From NCBI GenBank assembly GCA_028293745.1, contig JAQGOF010000067.1:1-64000 (forward strand): DNA of 64,000 nucleotides. The letters are read 5' to 3'. The stretch's first letter is position 1; every line of letters begins with the position of its first letter. The DNA comes from Gammaproteobacteria bacterium. GTDB taxonomy: Bacteria > Pseudomonadota > Gammaproteobacteria > Steroidobacterales > Steroidobacteraceae. Positions 11,159 through 21,004 of this stretch are shown here, piece after piece. The notes below the pieces were generated by a model. That model did no database searches, was not told the origin of the DNA, and was given only the letters and a program-made list of their open reading frames with translations. Made by a program: the position numbers and the translations under genes.

Positions 11159-14019
11159 GCTGGCGCAGGATCCCGCGCCCGCTTACGCGGCGACCGTGGC
11201 GATTCGCGCTCCTCGGCTGCCCTTTGCTTCCAGGCTTCGCGCTGATTGACGAGCACGACTTCAACGGCCGTCACCTTGTACTCCGGGCAGTTGGTTGCCC
11301 AATCCGAATTCTCAGTAGTCACGACGTTGGCGTTGGTCTCTGGGAAGTGGAATGTCGTATACACGACTCCAGGGGCGATCTTTTCGCTCACCTTCGCGCG
11401 CAGGATCGTCTCGCCTGCGCGGCTCGTCAATCCCACCCAGTCGCCGTTGCTGATCCCGCGAACCTCGGCGTCGTGCGGATGGATCTCCAACACGTCCTCA
11501 GCATGCCAGATCACGTTCTGCGTACGCCGTGTCTGCGCACCGACGTTGTACTGGCTCAATATCCGGCCTGTTGTGAGTATCAGCGGGAACCGGCTGGTCG
11601 AGCGCTCGGTCGTGGGCACGTATTCCGTAACGAGGAACTTGCCCTTGCCCCGTACGAATTGATGAACATGCATGGTCGGCGTGCCTTCCGGTGCCGCGTC
11701 ATTGCAAGGCCATTGAATGCTTCCCAGGCGGTCCAGCTTGGCGTAGGACACCCCCGCGAAGGTCGGTGTCAACCTGGCGATCTCGTCCATGATTTCGGCC
11801 GGATGTTTGTAATCCATCCTGTAACCAAGAGCGTTCGACAACATCATGGTGACTTCCCAGTCCGCGTAGCCGGCACGCGGCTCCATGATCTTGCGCACGG
11901 GCGAGATGCGGCGCTCGGCGTTCGTAAAGGTGCCGTCCTTTTCAAGGAATGACGAGCCGGGCAGAAACACATGCGCGAACCGTGCAGTCTCATTCAGGAA
12001 CAGATCCTGCACAATCACGCATTCCAGGGCTTCCATGGCCCTGCTGACATGGTGGGTGTTTGGATCGGACTGTACGAAGTCCTCGCCCTGCACGTACATC
12101 GCACGGAAGGTGCCGTCGAGGGAGGCCTCGAACATGTTTGGAATGCGCAGGCCGGGCTCGCGCTCCAGGCTCACGCCCCAGGTGGATTCGAAGAGCTCGC
12201 GCGCCGCGGTCTCCGACACGTGGCGATAACCGCTGAACTCGTGTGGGAACGAGCCCATGTCACAGGAACCTTGGACGTTGTTCTGGCCACGCAGCGGGTT
12301 GACGCCGCCGCCTTCGCGGCCGAGGTTGCCTGTGGCCATCGCGAGGTTCGCGATGCCGATAACCATCGTCGTGCCCTGGCTGTGCTCTGTGACACCCAGC
12401 CCGTAGTAGATGGCCGCATTTCCCCCGGTCGCAAACAGGCGTGCCGCACCACGCACGAGATCGGCAGGCACGCCGGTGATCGACTCGGTCTCTTCCGGCG
12501 AATTCCTCTGCTGAGAGACGAAGGCTTTCCACTTTGCATACGGCCCGGGCTCGCAGCGCCCGGCGACGAAGTCCTCTTTGGTCAGGCCCTCCGTCACGAC
12601 GACGTGCGCCATCGCGTTGATGAGGGCGACGTTCGTGCCGGGCGTAAGCTTCAAATGGAAATCAGCCTGCAGGTGCGGAGAGCGGACCAGTCCGGTCGTA
12701 CGCGGATCCGCTACGATCAGCTTTGCGCCCTGGCGCAGCCGCCGCTTCATCTGTGACGCAAATACCGGGTGGCCATCCGTGGGATTCGCGCCTATGACCA
12801 TGATCACGTCTGAGTGCATCACGGACCTGAATTCCTGGGTTCCCGCGGACTCGCCCAGCGTGTTCTTCAAACCGTAGCCCGTCGGGGAATGGCATACACG
12901 CGCGCACGTGTCGACATTGTTGTTTCCGAATGCAGCGCGCACGAGTTTCTGCACGAGGAATGATTCCTCGTTGGTACACCGGGAGGAAGTGATGCCACCG
13001 ACCGAGTTACGGCCATATTTCTGCTGAATCCGGCGGATCTCGCTGGCGGCGTAGTTGATGGCCTCATCCCACGAAACCTCGCGCCAGTCATCCGTGATGC
13101 GCTTGCGGATCATAGGTTTGAGCACCCGGTCGGAGTGCGTCGCGTAGCCATACGCGAAACGTCCCTTGACGCAGGCATGCCCCTGATTCGCGTGTCCGGC
13201 GCGATTCGGAGCCATTCGAACGACTTCGACATCGGCGCCGTCGCCTTTGACTTCGGCCTTCAGGCTGCAACCCACGCCGCAGTAGGCGCAGGTTGTTGTG
13301 ATCACGTGCTCGGGCTGACCGAGGCCAATGACCGATTTTTCGGTGAGCGCGGCCGTTGGGCATGACTCGACACAGGCCCCGCAGGACACGCATTCCGAGT
13401 CGAGAAACGGCTGATTCTGGCTGGCCGACACCTTGGACTCAAAGCCGCGTGCTTGAATGGTGAGAGCGTACGTACCCTGAACTTCGTCGCAGGCGCGCAC
13501 GCAACGCGAGCAAACGATGCATAGCTCAGGATTGAACGCGAAATAGGGATTGCTCTCGTCTTGCGGGGCGGGACGATGCATCGCCGTCTCACCCGTGTAC
13601 GACGTGGTCTCAATGCCGACGACCGCGGCCATATCCTGCAGCTCGCAGTGGCCGTTAGCAGGGCAGCTCACGCATTCAAGCGGGTGGTCCGAGATGTAGA
13701 GGTCAAGTACCCCGTGCCGCAGATCATGCAACTTGTCGGACTGGGTGCGGACCTTCATGCCCGCAGCAACCGTCGTGGTGCAGGAGGCCGGATAGCCTTT
13801 GCGGCCCTCGATCTCCACGAGGCACAGCCGGCATGAGCCAAATGCTTTGAGGGTGTCGGTGGCGCACAGTTTGGGCACCCGGACCCCGGCCAACGCCGCG
13901 GCACGCATCACCGAAGTTCCTTCCGGCACGGTGACCGGGAGGCCGTCGATTTCAACAGTGACCAGCGCTGCTGAGCACTCGGCGGGTGTCCCCAGATCTT
14001 CGTAGTCGATTGCGTACAT
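11155..14019 (-). CDS. fdsA: NAD-dependent formate dehydrogenase alpha subunit (Mo/W-bisPGD)
   Basis: N-terminal 2Fe-2S/ferredoxin domains, then TTCAYCGVGCSLKAEVKGD ... CARVCHSPTGYGLKNTLGESAGTQEF ... GGVNPLRGQNNVQGSCDMG. Confidence 0.95.
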   Translation of the reverse strand: MYAIDYEDLGTPAECSAALVTVEIDGLPVTVPEGTSVMRAAALAGVRVPKLCATDTLKAFGSCRLCLVEIEGRKGYPASCTTTVAAGMKVRTQSDKLHDLRHGVLDLYISDHPLECVSCPANGHCELQDMAAVVGIETTSYTGETAMHRPAPQDESNPYFAFNPELCIVCSRCVRACDEVQGTYALTIQARGFESKVSASQNQPFLDSECVSCGACVESCPTAALTEKSVIGLGQPEHVITTTCAYCGVGCSLKAEVKGDGADVEVVRMAPNRAGHANQGHACVKGRFAYGYATHSDRVLKPMIRKRITDDWREVSWDEAINYAASEIRRIQQKYGRNSVGGITSSRCTNEESFLVQKLVRAAFGNNNVDTCARVCHSPTGYGLKNTLGESAGTQEFRSVMHSDVIMVIGANPTDGHPVFASQMKRRLRQGAKLIVADPRTTGLVRSPHLQADFHLKLTPGTNVALINAMAHVVVTEGLTKEDFVAGRCEPGPYAKWKAFVSQQRNSPEETESITGVPADLVRGAARLFATGGNAAIYYGLGVTEHSQGTTMVIGIANLAMATGNLGREGGGVNPLRGQNNVQGSCDMGSFPHEFSGYRHVSETAARELFESTWGVSLEREPGLRIPNMFEASLDGTFRAMYVQGEDFVQSDPNTHHVSRAMEALECVIVQDLFLNETARFAHVFLPGSSFLEKDGTFTNAERRISPVRKIMEPRAGYADWEVTMMLSNALGYRMDYKHPAEIMDEIARLTPTFAGVSYAKLDRLGSIQWPCNDAAPEGTPTMHVHQFVRGKGKFLVTEYVPTTERSTSRFPLILTTGRILSQYNVGAQTRRTQNVIWHAEDVLEIHPHDAEVRGISNGDWVGLTSRAGETILRAKVSEKIAPGVVYTTFHFPETNANVVTTENSDWATNCPEYKVTAVEVVLVNQREAWKQRAAEERESPRSPRKRARDPAPA

Positions 14020-14061
14020 TGCATTCTCCTACTGCGCAGGCGGAATCCTCGGTGCGCCCGG

Positions 14062-15624
14062 CTACCCCGCCTGCTTCAATGGCGGCGTCCGTGCACGGAA
14101 ATCCTCTCTGAAATACTTGATCGCACTCTGTACCGGGAAGGGCGTCATACCGCCGAGGCCGCACAACGATCCCTGCAACATGGTCTCGCACAGGCTTTCC
14201 AACAGTTGCAGGTTGCGCTCGCTCTCCACTCCACCCACGATCCGATCGATGACTTCCACACCGCGCGTCGAACCGATCCGGCACGGGGTGCACTTGCCGC
14301 AGGATTCCACTGCGCAAAACTCCATCGCGTAGCGGGCCATGCGCGCCATGTCCACGGTATCGTCGAACACGACGATTCCTCCATGGCCCAACAGCGCACC
14401 GATGTTGGTGAGCGCTTCATAATCGATCAAAACATCAAATTGCGAAGCCGGGATGTAAGCTCCCAGAGGACCACCCACCTGCACGGCCCGAATCGGCCTG
14501 CCGGTCGCAGAGCCACCGCCGTAGTCGTACAACAACTCCCGCAGGCTCACGCCGAAGGCGCGCTCGACGAGCCCGCCCCGCTTGATGTTTCCGGCGAGTT
14601 GCAATGGCAGCGTGCCCCGGGACCTGCCCATGCCGAAGTTCTTGTAGAACTCGGCTCCCTGGTGAAGGATGATGGGCACGCTCGCAAATGTCATGACGTT
14701 GTTGACAATCGTGGGCTGTCCAAACAAGCCCTTGATGGCTGGAAGCGGCGGGCGCACGCGGACTTCACCGCGCTTGCCCTCCAGGCTCTCCAGCATCGAG
14801 GTCTCTTCGCCGCAGACGTATGCGCCGGCGCCGAGACGTACTTCGAGATCGAATCGCTTGCCGCTGCCCAGGACATCGGAACCGAGATAGCGGGCCTGAT
14901 AGGCGGCGGCGATCGCGGTGTTGAGGGCCCGATAGGCATGGGGATACTCGGCGCGCAGATAGATGTAGCCCTGCGTCGCGCCCACTGCCAGCCCTGCGAT
15001 CGTCATGCCCTCGACGAGGCACAGCGGGTCACCCTCCATCAACATCCGGTCGGAGAAGGTGCCCGAGTCGCCTTCGTCTGCGTTGCAAGTGATGTACTTC
15101 TGCTGCGTCTTCTGCTCGAGAACGGTCTTCCATTTGATCCCGGTCGGAAAGGCGGCGCCGCCGCGACCGCGCAGGCCTGAATCCAGGACGCCCTGCACGA
15201 TGGCCTCGGGCGCCATCGACAGAGCGCGGCGCAATCCCTGGTAGCCACCGTGCGCCACATAGTCAGCAACACTGGCCGGGTCAACAATGCCAACACGCGC
15301 GAACGTCAGACGCTGTTGGGTTGCAAACCAGGGAATTGCGTCAGTCGGGCCGAGGCACAGCGGGTGTGCACCGCCGTTGAGAAAGTCCGCCGCAAACAGG
15401 CTCGGCACGTCGGCGACAGTTACGGGACCATACGCGATGCGTTGGGTCTGAACTACAACCTCAACCAACGGCTCCAGCCAGAACGCGCCACGTGATCCGT
15501 TTCGTACGAGCTTCAGCTCTATCCCGCGAGCTGATGACTCCTTCGCAATCGCCGTGGCGACCTCCCCTGCACCAATGGACAGGGCCGAGGCGTCACGGGG
15601 CACATATACGGTCGCTGCACTCAT
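14062..15624 (-). CDS. fdsB: Formate dehydrogenase beta subunit (NuoF-like, NADH-binding)
   Basis: GLRGRGGAAFPTGIKWKTV, NADEGDSGTFSDRMLMEGDP, GAGAYVCGEETSMLESLEGKRGEVRVRPPLPA, ESCGKCTPCRIGSTRG. Confidence 0.95.
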   Translation of the reverse strand: MSAATVYVPRDASALSIGAGEVATAIAKESSARGIELKLVRNGSRGAFWLEPLVEVVVQTQRIAYGPVTVADVPSLFAADFLNGGAHPLCLGPTDAIPWFATQQRLTFARVGIVDPASVADYVAHGGYQGLRRALSMAPEAIVQGVLDSGLRGRGGAAFPTGIKWKTVLEQKTQQKYITCNADEGDSGTFSDRMLMEGDPLCLVEGMTIAGLAVGATQGYIYLRAEYPHAYRALNTAIAAAYQARYLGSDVLGSGKRFDLEVRLGAGAYVCGEETSMLESLEGKRGEVRVRPPLPAIKGLFGQPTIVNNVMTFASVPIILHQGAEFYKNFGMGRSRGTLPLQLAGNIKRGGLVERAFGVSLRELLYDYGGGSATGRPIRAVQVGGPLGAYIPASQFDVLIDYEALTNIGALLGHGGIVVFDDTVDMARMARYAMEFCAVESCGKCTPCRIGSTRGVEVIDRIVGGVESERNLQLLESLCETMLQGSLCGLGGMTPFPVQSAIKYFREDFRARTPPLKQAG

Positions 15625-16115
15625 TGCTTTGGTCCGCTCGTCTTGGACTGCCGCTCTGTAATCAGGGCATCAAAGCGGTCTGGCGTCAGGCGGCCATACA
15701 GCCGCCCATCAATCATCGCCGCGGGAGAACAAGCGCAGTTGCCGAGGCAAAAGACCGGCTCCAGAGAGAACGTGCCGTCTTTGGTGGTTTCGTGGAAATC
15801 CACACCCAGGCGGCCCTTCGCGTGCTCAGCCAGCTCGTCAGCACCCATGGACTGGCACGCCTCGGCCCGGCACAGGCTCACCGTGTGGCGGCCAGGAGGC
15901 GTGTCCCGGAAAAAGTGATAGAAGGTCACGACGCCGTGCACTTCCGCCCGGGACAAATTCAGTGCTTCCGCCAGGATCGGGACGGCATCGGGCGGGACAT
16001 AGCCCAGGGCTGCCTGCACCGAATGCAGTATTTCGATGAGGGGGCCGGGACGATCCTTCATGTCCTCGACGAGGCGGCGGACGGTATCGCTTTCGTTTGG
16101 GGGCATTGCTTTCAT
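15621..16115 (-). CDS. fdsG: Formate dehydrogenase gamma subunit (NuoE-like 2Fe-2S)
   Basis: PLIEILHSVQAALGYVPPDAVPILAEALNLSRAEVHGVVTFYHFFRD...VSLCRAEACQSMG...VFCLGNCACSPAAMIDGRLYGRL. Confidence 0.93.
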   Translation of the reverse strand: MKAMPPNESDTVRRLVEDMKDRPGPLIEILHSVQAALGYVPPDAVPILAEALNLSRAEVHGVVTFYHFFRDTPPGRHTVSLCRAEACQSMGADELAEHAKGRLGVDFHETTKDGTFSLEPVFCLGNCACSPAAMIDGRLYGRLTPDRFDALITERQSKTSGPKQ

Positions 16116-16132
16116 AAGTCCGTTCAGTATAC

Positions 16133-16197
16133 GTCTCGTACTATAAGTCTCAAAACGGGCCCTGGGCCCGATGTCTCAAAACGGGCCGTCACCCGAT
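16133..16197. promoter_or_regulatory. Tandem repeat in divergent LysR/fds promoter region (candidate LysR operator)
   Basis: GTCTCAAAACGGGCC at 16147-16161 and 16173-16187 (26-nt period, both followed by ...CCCGAT); an additional GTCTC at 16133. Confidence 0.55.
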
Positions 16198-16205
16198 AGA
16201 CCGCT

Positions 16206-17129
16206 ATGCAGCTCAACCGTTTCGATCTCAATCTGCTCATCGCCCTGGACGCACTGGTCCACGAGAAGAACGTTACCCGAGCCGCCGAACGGGTTTTCGT
16301 GTCCCAGCCGGCCATGAGCGCCGCACTCCAGAAGCTGCGGGAGTTCTTCGACGATCAACTGCTCGTCCGGGTCGGCAGGGATATGCAGCTCACGCCGCGG
16401 GGCCTGTCGCTCGTGGAGCCCGTGCGAGAAGCGCTGCTTCGTATCCAGGCGACCCTTGGCACGCAACCCAGCTTTGACCCAGGTACGGTACAGCGGACAT
16501 TTACACTTATCGTCTCGGCGGATGCGCTTCTGCGCGTCATGCCCACAGTGTTCCGCCGTCTGGCTCATGAGGCTCCGGGAATCCGCTGTCACGTGGAACA
16601 CTTCTCGGAGACCACTCTGTCCCGGCTGGAATACGGTGACGCGGACCTGTTTCTCGGGCTCAACAGCCTGCGCCTGTTTGGACTACGCGCGTTCCCGGAG
16701 TCACTGAGGATCGTGGACCTGCGACCCGTCCGTTGGCTGTGTGCCGTTTCCAACGATCATCCCACGGTGGGCGAGTCGATCACGGAGCAGCAGTACCTCG
16801 CCCTCCCCCACGTGTTCGGCTGGCCGAGTGGTCACACCATTCCGCTGGAGGAGCTCGTCCGGCGACTGCTCAGCGCAGACCTCGATGTCCGGGCGACGAC
16901 TCAGGGACTGCTCGAGATCCCCTTCATGCTCGCGGGCACCGAGTTGGTTGCGACGCTGCCCGAGCATCTGGCGAAGACGCTCGCGAAGCTCGCACCCGTA
17001 AAGTTGATGCCCGTACCCTTTGAAACACCTGACACGCGCGAGGTGGTCATCTGGCACAAGCGCAACGAGCCCGACCCCGGGCACGCCTGGTTGCGCGAGG
17101 TGTTGATCGCGGCCGCTCAGTCACCCTGA
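16206..17129 (+). CDS. LysR-family transcriptional regulator
   Basis: N-terminal HTH FDLNLLIALDALVHEKNVTRAAERVFVSQPAMSAALQKLREFFDDQLLVR; divergent from fds operon. Confidence 0.93.
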   Translation: MQLNRFDLNLLIALDALVHEKNVTRAAERVFVSQPAMSAALQKLREFFDDQLLVRVGRDMQLTPRGLSLVEPVREALLRIQATLGTQPSFDPGTVQRTFTLIVSADALLRVMPTVFRRLAHEAPGIRCHVEHFSETTLSRLEYGDADLFLGLNSLRLFGLRAFPESLRIVDLRPVRWLCAVSNDHPTVGESITEQQYLALPHVFGWPSGHTIPLEELVRRLLSADLDVRATTQGLLEIPFMLAGTELVATLPEHLAKTLAKLAPVKLMPVPFETPDTREVVIWHKRNEPDPGHAWLREVLIAAAQSP

Positions 17130-17160
17130 GCGGCGCAACGCGCGCAGTACTGCGGGTTGG

Positions 17161-18048
17161 CTACTTTGCATGGCCCGTCAGGATCTTGGAATGGTGGCGC
17201 AGGTGATCCTCCATGAAGGTGGACATGAAGTAATAGCCATGGTCGTAGCCTTCATGGCGTCGCAGCGTCAGCGGATATCCAACTTTTTGCGCCGCGGCCT
17301 CGAACACGTGCTGCGGCAGTTGTTTCTCGAGGAACTGGTCCGCCAGGCCCTGGTCCACGAGTATGTGCGGGCGCCGCGCCGCATCCTTCAGACCCAGCAT
17401 GATCTCGGTTGCATCGTAGGCGCTCCACTGGCCCTTGTCCGGCCCCCCGGTATCCGGACCAAGATAGCCGCTGAACGCCTTCTGGCCCCACGGCACCTGT
17501 TTGGGCGCGGAAATCGGCGCAAACGCCGAGATCGATTTGTAGATTTGCGGGTTGCGCAGTCCGAGCACGAGCGCGCCATGCCCGCCCATGGAGTGGCCAA
17601 AGATTCCGGTCCGCGCCGGGTCCGCGGGAAACTGTGCTTCGACGAGGGTCCGCAGTTCCTGTGTGACGTAGGTGTACATCCGATAGTGCTTCGACCACGG
17701 CTCCTGGGTCGCATCGACGTAGAAGCCGGCACCAACACCGAAATCCCACGAATCGCTCTCGCCAGGCAGATTCAATCCCCGCGGACTGGTGTCGGGTGCG
17801 ACGAGCATCATGCCCAGCTCTGCGGCCACGCGCTGTGCGCCGGCCTTGATCATGAAGGTCTCTTCGGTACACGTGAGCCCCGCGAGGTAGTACAACACCG
17901 GCACGCGGCCACTTCGGCCCTGCGGGGGTACGAACACAGAAAAACGCATGGGCGACGCCGTGCTCGTAGAGGCGTGGCGGTAGAACCCCACTGTGCCCTC
18001 AAAACATTTATGCGCACTGATGACTTCGAATGCAGGTGTATCGGCCAT
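17161..18048 (-). CDS. fghA: S-formylglutathione hydrolase
   Basis: MADTPAFEVISAHKCFEGTVGFYRHASTSTASPMRFSVFVPP...YYLAGLTCTEETFMIKAGAQRVAAELGMMLVAPDTSPRG...GIFGHSMGGHGALVLGLRNP. Confidence 0.95.
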   Translation of the reverse strand: MADTPAFEVISAHKCFEGTVGFYRHASTSTASPMRFSVFVPPQGRSGRVPVLYYLAGLTCTEETFMIKAGAQRVAAELGMMLVAPDTSPRGLNLPGESDSWDFGVGAGFYVDATQEPWSKHYRMYTYVTQELRTLVEAQFPADPARTGIFGHSMGGHGALVLGLRNPQIYKSISAFAPISAPKQVPWGQKAFSGYLGPDTGGPDKGQWSAYDATEIMLGLKDAARRPHILVDQGLADQFLEKQLPQHVFEAAAQKVGYPLTLRRHEGYDHGYYFMSTFMEDHLRHHSKILTGHAK

Positions 18049-18298
18049 TACGCTACCTTGATCGGTGCAGGACTTGCGGAAGTTGCCGGCCATTATGGCC
18101 CATCCCACCAGAGAGGCGCCCCTCCAGCTGCTGCCAGCACCCGTTCCGAAAAGGATCCGTTCAACGAATGGAACGATCGAGAATAACCGCGCGCGGGCGG
18201 TGATCGGCTGCTCCGTCTTTCATAGTGCGCCTGGATTGCCGAGAATCCACGCTCTCGCATTGGCGACCTGTAGCTTCGCGGGTCACATGAGGGGGACT

Positions 18299-19639
18299 AT
18301 GCTGGTGAATACCGATCCGCGCGAAACGTTGGCGAGCGCGCCCATGAGCACGCTTCAGGTCCTGGCTGTCGCGATCACTGTGGGCCTCACGGCACTCGAC
18401 GGATTCGACGTCCTCTCCATCAGCTTCGCCTCGCCCGGCATCGCGGCCGAGTGGGGCATTGACCGTGCAGCCCTCGGCGTCGTGCTGTCGATGGAACTGA
18501 TGGGAATGGCACTCGGCTCGATAGTGCTGGGTGGCGTTGCGGACAGAATCGGCCGCCGCCCCACCATGCTCGGCTGCCTGGTGTTGATGACCCTTGGCAT
18601 GTTCATGGTCACCACGGTGAAACAGATCCCCGAGCTCGAAGTCTGGCGGTTTACGACCGGGCTTGGAATTGGCGGCCTGCTGGCCGCCAGTAACGCGGTG
18701 GCCGCCGAGTTCGCCAATCTGCGCCGTCGCAACCTGTGTGTATCGCTCATGGCCGTCGGCTATCCGCTGGGCGCCGTGTCGGGCGGGCTGATCGTCGCGC
18801 AGTTGCTGCAGGGACATGACTGGCGGTCGGTGTTTTATTTCGGCGCAGCGATTACCGCGGCCTTCATTCCGCTGGTGCTCCTGATGCCCGAGTCAGTGCA
18901 TTGGCTGGCACAGAAGCAACCCGCAGGGGCGCTGGAGCGGATCAACCGTGCGCTCACGCGAATGGGCCACGCGGTCATCGGTGCGCTGCCCGCAATTCCA
19001 GCGGAGGTCCGGAAGCGCTCGGTTACCGACATTTTCGCGCCCGGGCTGATCATGACTACCGTACTGTGCGCGCTTGCGTATTTCTTTCACATAATGACCT
19101 TCTACTTCATGCTGAAGTGGGTGCCGAAGATCGTCGTGGACATGCATTTCCCGCCGTCCGCTGCTGCTGGCGTTCTCGTCTGGGCGAATGTAGGTGGCGC
19201 GTTGGGAGGGACGGTTGTCGGACTCATAACCCAACGCGTCGGGCTCAAGCAGGTCACAATCGGCGCGATGTTGCTCTCGAGCGTCATGGTGGTCCTGTTT
19301 GGACGCAGCGCTCCCGACCTCATCGAGTTGTCAGTGCTGTGTGCCGCGGCCGGCTTCTTCACGAATGGAGTCATCGTAGGCATGTACGCGATTTTCGCGC
19401 AGGCGTTTCCAACGCACGTGCGCGCGACGGGCACGGGATTCGCCATTGGCATAGGACGCGGTGGATCGGTGCTCGCACCGATCACGGCCGGGTTCCTGTT
19501 CAAATGGGGCTATCCGCTGCCGACGGTCGCGCTTTACATGGCGATGGGCTCGCTCATTGCCGCCGGCGTCCTGGCGTTACTGAAGCTCAAGCCGGATCAG
19601 CCGGCCTCCATCACCTTGTTGAGCAGTGCGAGGAGCTGA
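18299..19639 (+). CDS. MFS transporter, aromatic acid:H+ symporter (AAHS) type
   Basis: LTALDGFDVLSISFASPGIAAEWGIDRAALGVVLSMELMGMALGSIVLGGVADRIGRRPTML; PcaK/VanK/BenK-like DGFD and G(X)DRIGRR motifs. Confidence 0.85.
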   Translation: MLVNTDPRETLASAPMSTLQVLAVAITVGLTALDGFDVLSISFASPGIAAEWGIDRAALGVVLSMELMGMALGSIVLGGVADRIGRRPTMLGCLVLMTLGMFMVTTVKQIPELEVWRFTTGLGIGGLLAASNAVAAEFANLRRRNLCVSLMAVGYPLGAVSGGLIVAQLLQGHDWRSVFYFGAAITAAFIPLVLLMPESVHWLAQKQPAGALERINRALTRMGHAVIGALPAIPAEVRKRSVTDIFAPGLIMTTVLCALAYFFHIMTFYFMLKWVPKIVVDMHFPPSAAAGVLVWANVGGALGGTVVGLITQRVGLKQVTIGAMLLSSVMVVLFGRSAPDLIELSVLCAAAGFFTNGVIVGMYAIFAQAFPTHVRATGTGFAIGIGRGGSVLAPITAGFLFKWGYPLPTVALYMAMGSLIAAGVLALLKLKPDQPASITLLSSARS

Positions 19640-20094
19640 TCCCGCCCGCGCCTGCCGAGGCGGGTGACGAAGCGTTGCTCATAGGCTTCGTGAATCGTTC
19701 GGGCCCGCTGCAGTGTTACATTGCCGAGCGGTGTGAGGTGTAGCGCCGAGGAGCGCCGGTCCGCTGCGACCGACTTGCGCAAGGCCAGGCCGCGTCGCTC
19801 CAACTCGTTGAGCAGCGGGACGAAGTTGGCCTTCTGGATCCCCAGGGCATCGCAGACTTCCGTCTGCCGCACCCCCGGATTCTCACTGATGATGGTCAAT
19901 ACGGCGAACTGCGTGGGCCGCAGGTCGATCTCCTTGAATGCTTCGAGAAACTCCGCCACGGCTGACATTTGCGCCCGGCGCAGCGCATAGCCCAGGTAGT
20001 CGGTCAGCGGCCCGAAGTTCACCTGCCTCCCGGAGCTGGCTTCTGCATCCTCATTGGGTTCCTTGCGTTTGACTTTCGGCATGGCTTTCGACAC
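19597..20094 (-). CDS. MarR-family transcriptional regulator
   Basis: LRPTQFAVLTIISENPGVRQTEVCDALGIQKANFVPLLNELERRGLALRKSVAADRRSSALHLTPLG; wHTH with DRR motif. Confidence 0.92.
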   Translation of the reverse strand: MSKAMPKVKRKEPNEDAEASSGRQVNFGPLTDYLGYALRRAQMSAVAEFLEAFKEIDLRPTQFAVLTIISENPGVRQTEVCDALGIQKANFVPLLNELERRGLALRKSVAADRRSSALHLTPLGNVTLQRARTIHEAYEQRFVTRLGRRGRDQLLALLNKVMEAG

Positions 20095-20123
20095 GACTTT
20101 CGATAGGAATGGGCACGGTCCCG

Positions 20124-20972
20124 TTACCCGGGCCCCTTCACCTTGGGTGCCCGCTTCGCCAGGAAATCCCGGATGCGGCGCTTGGCTTCCTCATCGCCCT
20201 GCGCGATGGCGGCCATCAGCGACTCGGTCAGGTAGCCCGCCGCGGGATCGCTTTCGGCAATCCTCGGCAGCGCATGCATCACGGCAAAATTGGTCATCGG
20301 AGCGTTGCCGCAAACTTTGCCAGCGAGCTCCAGTGCTTTGTCGCGACCTTTGCCGGCCTCTACCAGGTAATGGGAGATACCCATCGCCTGGCCGGCTTCG
20401 GCATCGTGCGTGCGACCGGTCAGCATCATGTCGGCCATTCGTGACACGCCGATGAGCCGCGGCAGGCGCACGGAGCCCCCGCCTCCTACAAAGATCCCGC
20501 GCTGCCCCTCGGGCAGGGCGTAGTACGCGGAAGTTTCCGCAACTCGAAGATGGGCGGTACAAGCGAGCTCCAACCCGCCGCCAATGACGGCGCCCTTCAA
20601 TACGGCAATGACGGGCACCTGGCCGAACTGGATGTTCTCGAAAATCCGGTGCCAGAGGCGCGAATGGGCGATGCCGGCCACCGTGTCGCGCTCGCTGAGC
20701 TCGGACAGATCGAGACCCGCAGAAAAGTGCTCTCCCTCGCCCTCCAGTACGACAGCCCGTACGGTGGATGGCAGCGCCTCGAACACGGCTGCGAGCCCGA
20801 GCACGGTGGTATCGTCGAGGGCGTTACGTTTGTGCGCCCGCGCCAACGTAACTACGAGTATGTGCGCGCCAGGAACCGATTGTTCCGGGAGCAGCACAAT
20901 TTTGAGCGACGGGGGCAGGCCCGCAGACCAGTCTGCGAGCGGCGCGGGAGTTGAGTCGGGTGAGTCTTGCAT
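20124..20972 (-). CDS. Enoyl-CoA hydratase/isomerase (crotonase) family
   Basis: FSAGLDLSELSERD, PVIAVLKGAVIGGGLELACTAHLRVAETSAYYALPEGQRGIFVGGGGSVRLPRLIG. Confidence 0.92.
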   Translation of the reverse strand: MQDSPDSTPAPLADWSAGLPPSLKIVLLPEQSVPGAHILVVTLARAHKRNALDDTTVLGLAAVFEALPSTVRAVVLEGEGEHFSAGLDLSELSERDTVAGIAHSRLWHRIFENIQFGQVPVIAVLKGAVIGGGLELACTAHLRVAETSAYYALPEGQRGIFVGGGGSVRLPRLIGVSRMADMMLTGRTHDAEAGQAMGISHYLVEAGKGRDKALELAGKVCGNAPMTNFAVMHALPRIAESDPAAGYLTESLMAAIAQGDEEAKRRIRDFLAKRAPKVKGPG

Positions 20973-21004
20973 CGGAGCTATTGCTGTCTTACCATCGGTT
21001 GCAG

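Noticed and set aside
20955-20990. Third copy of the ligM/metF motif (GGAGCTATTG upstream of ECH)
   Set aside because: Only about 9-10 nt match; insufficient compared with the 31-nt copies A and B.
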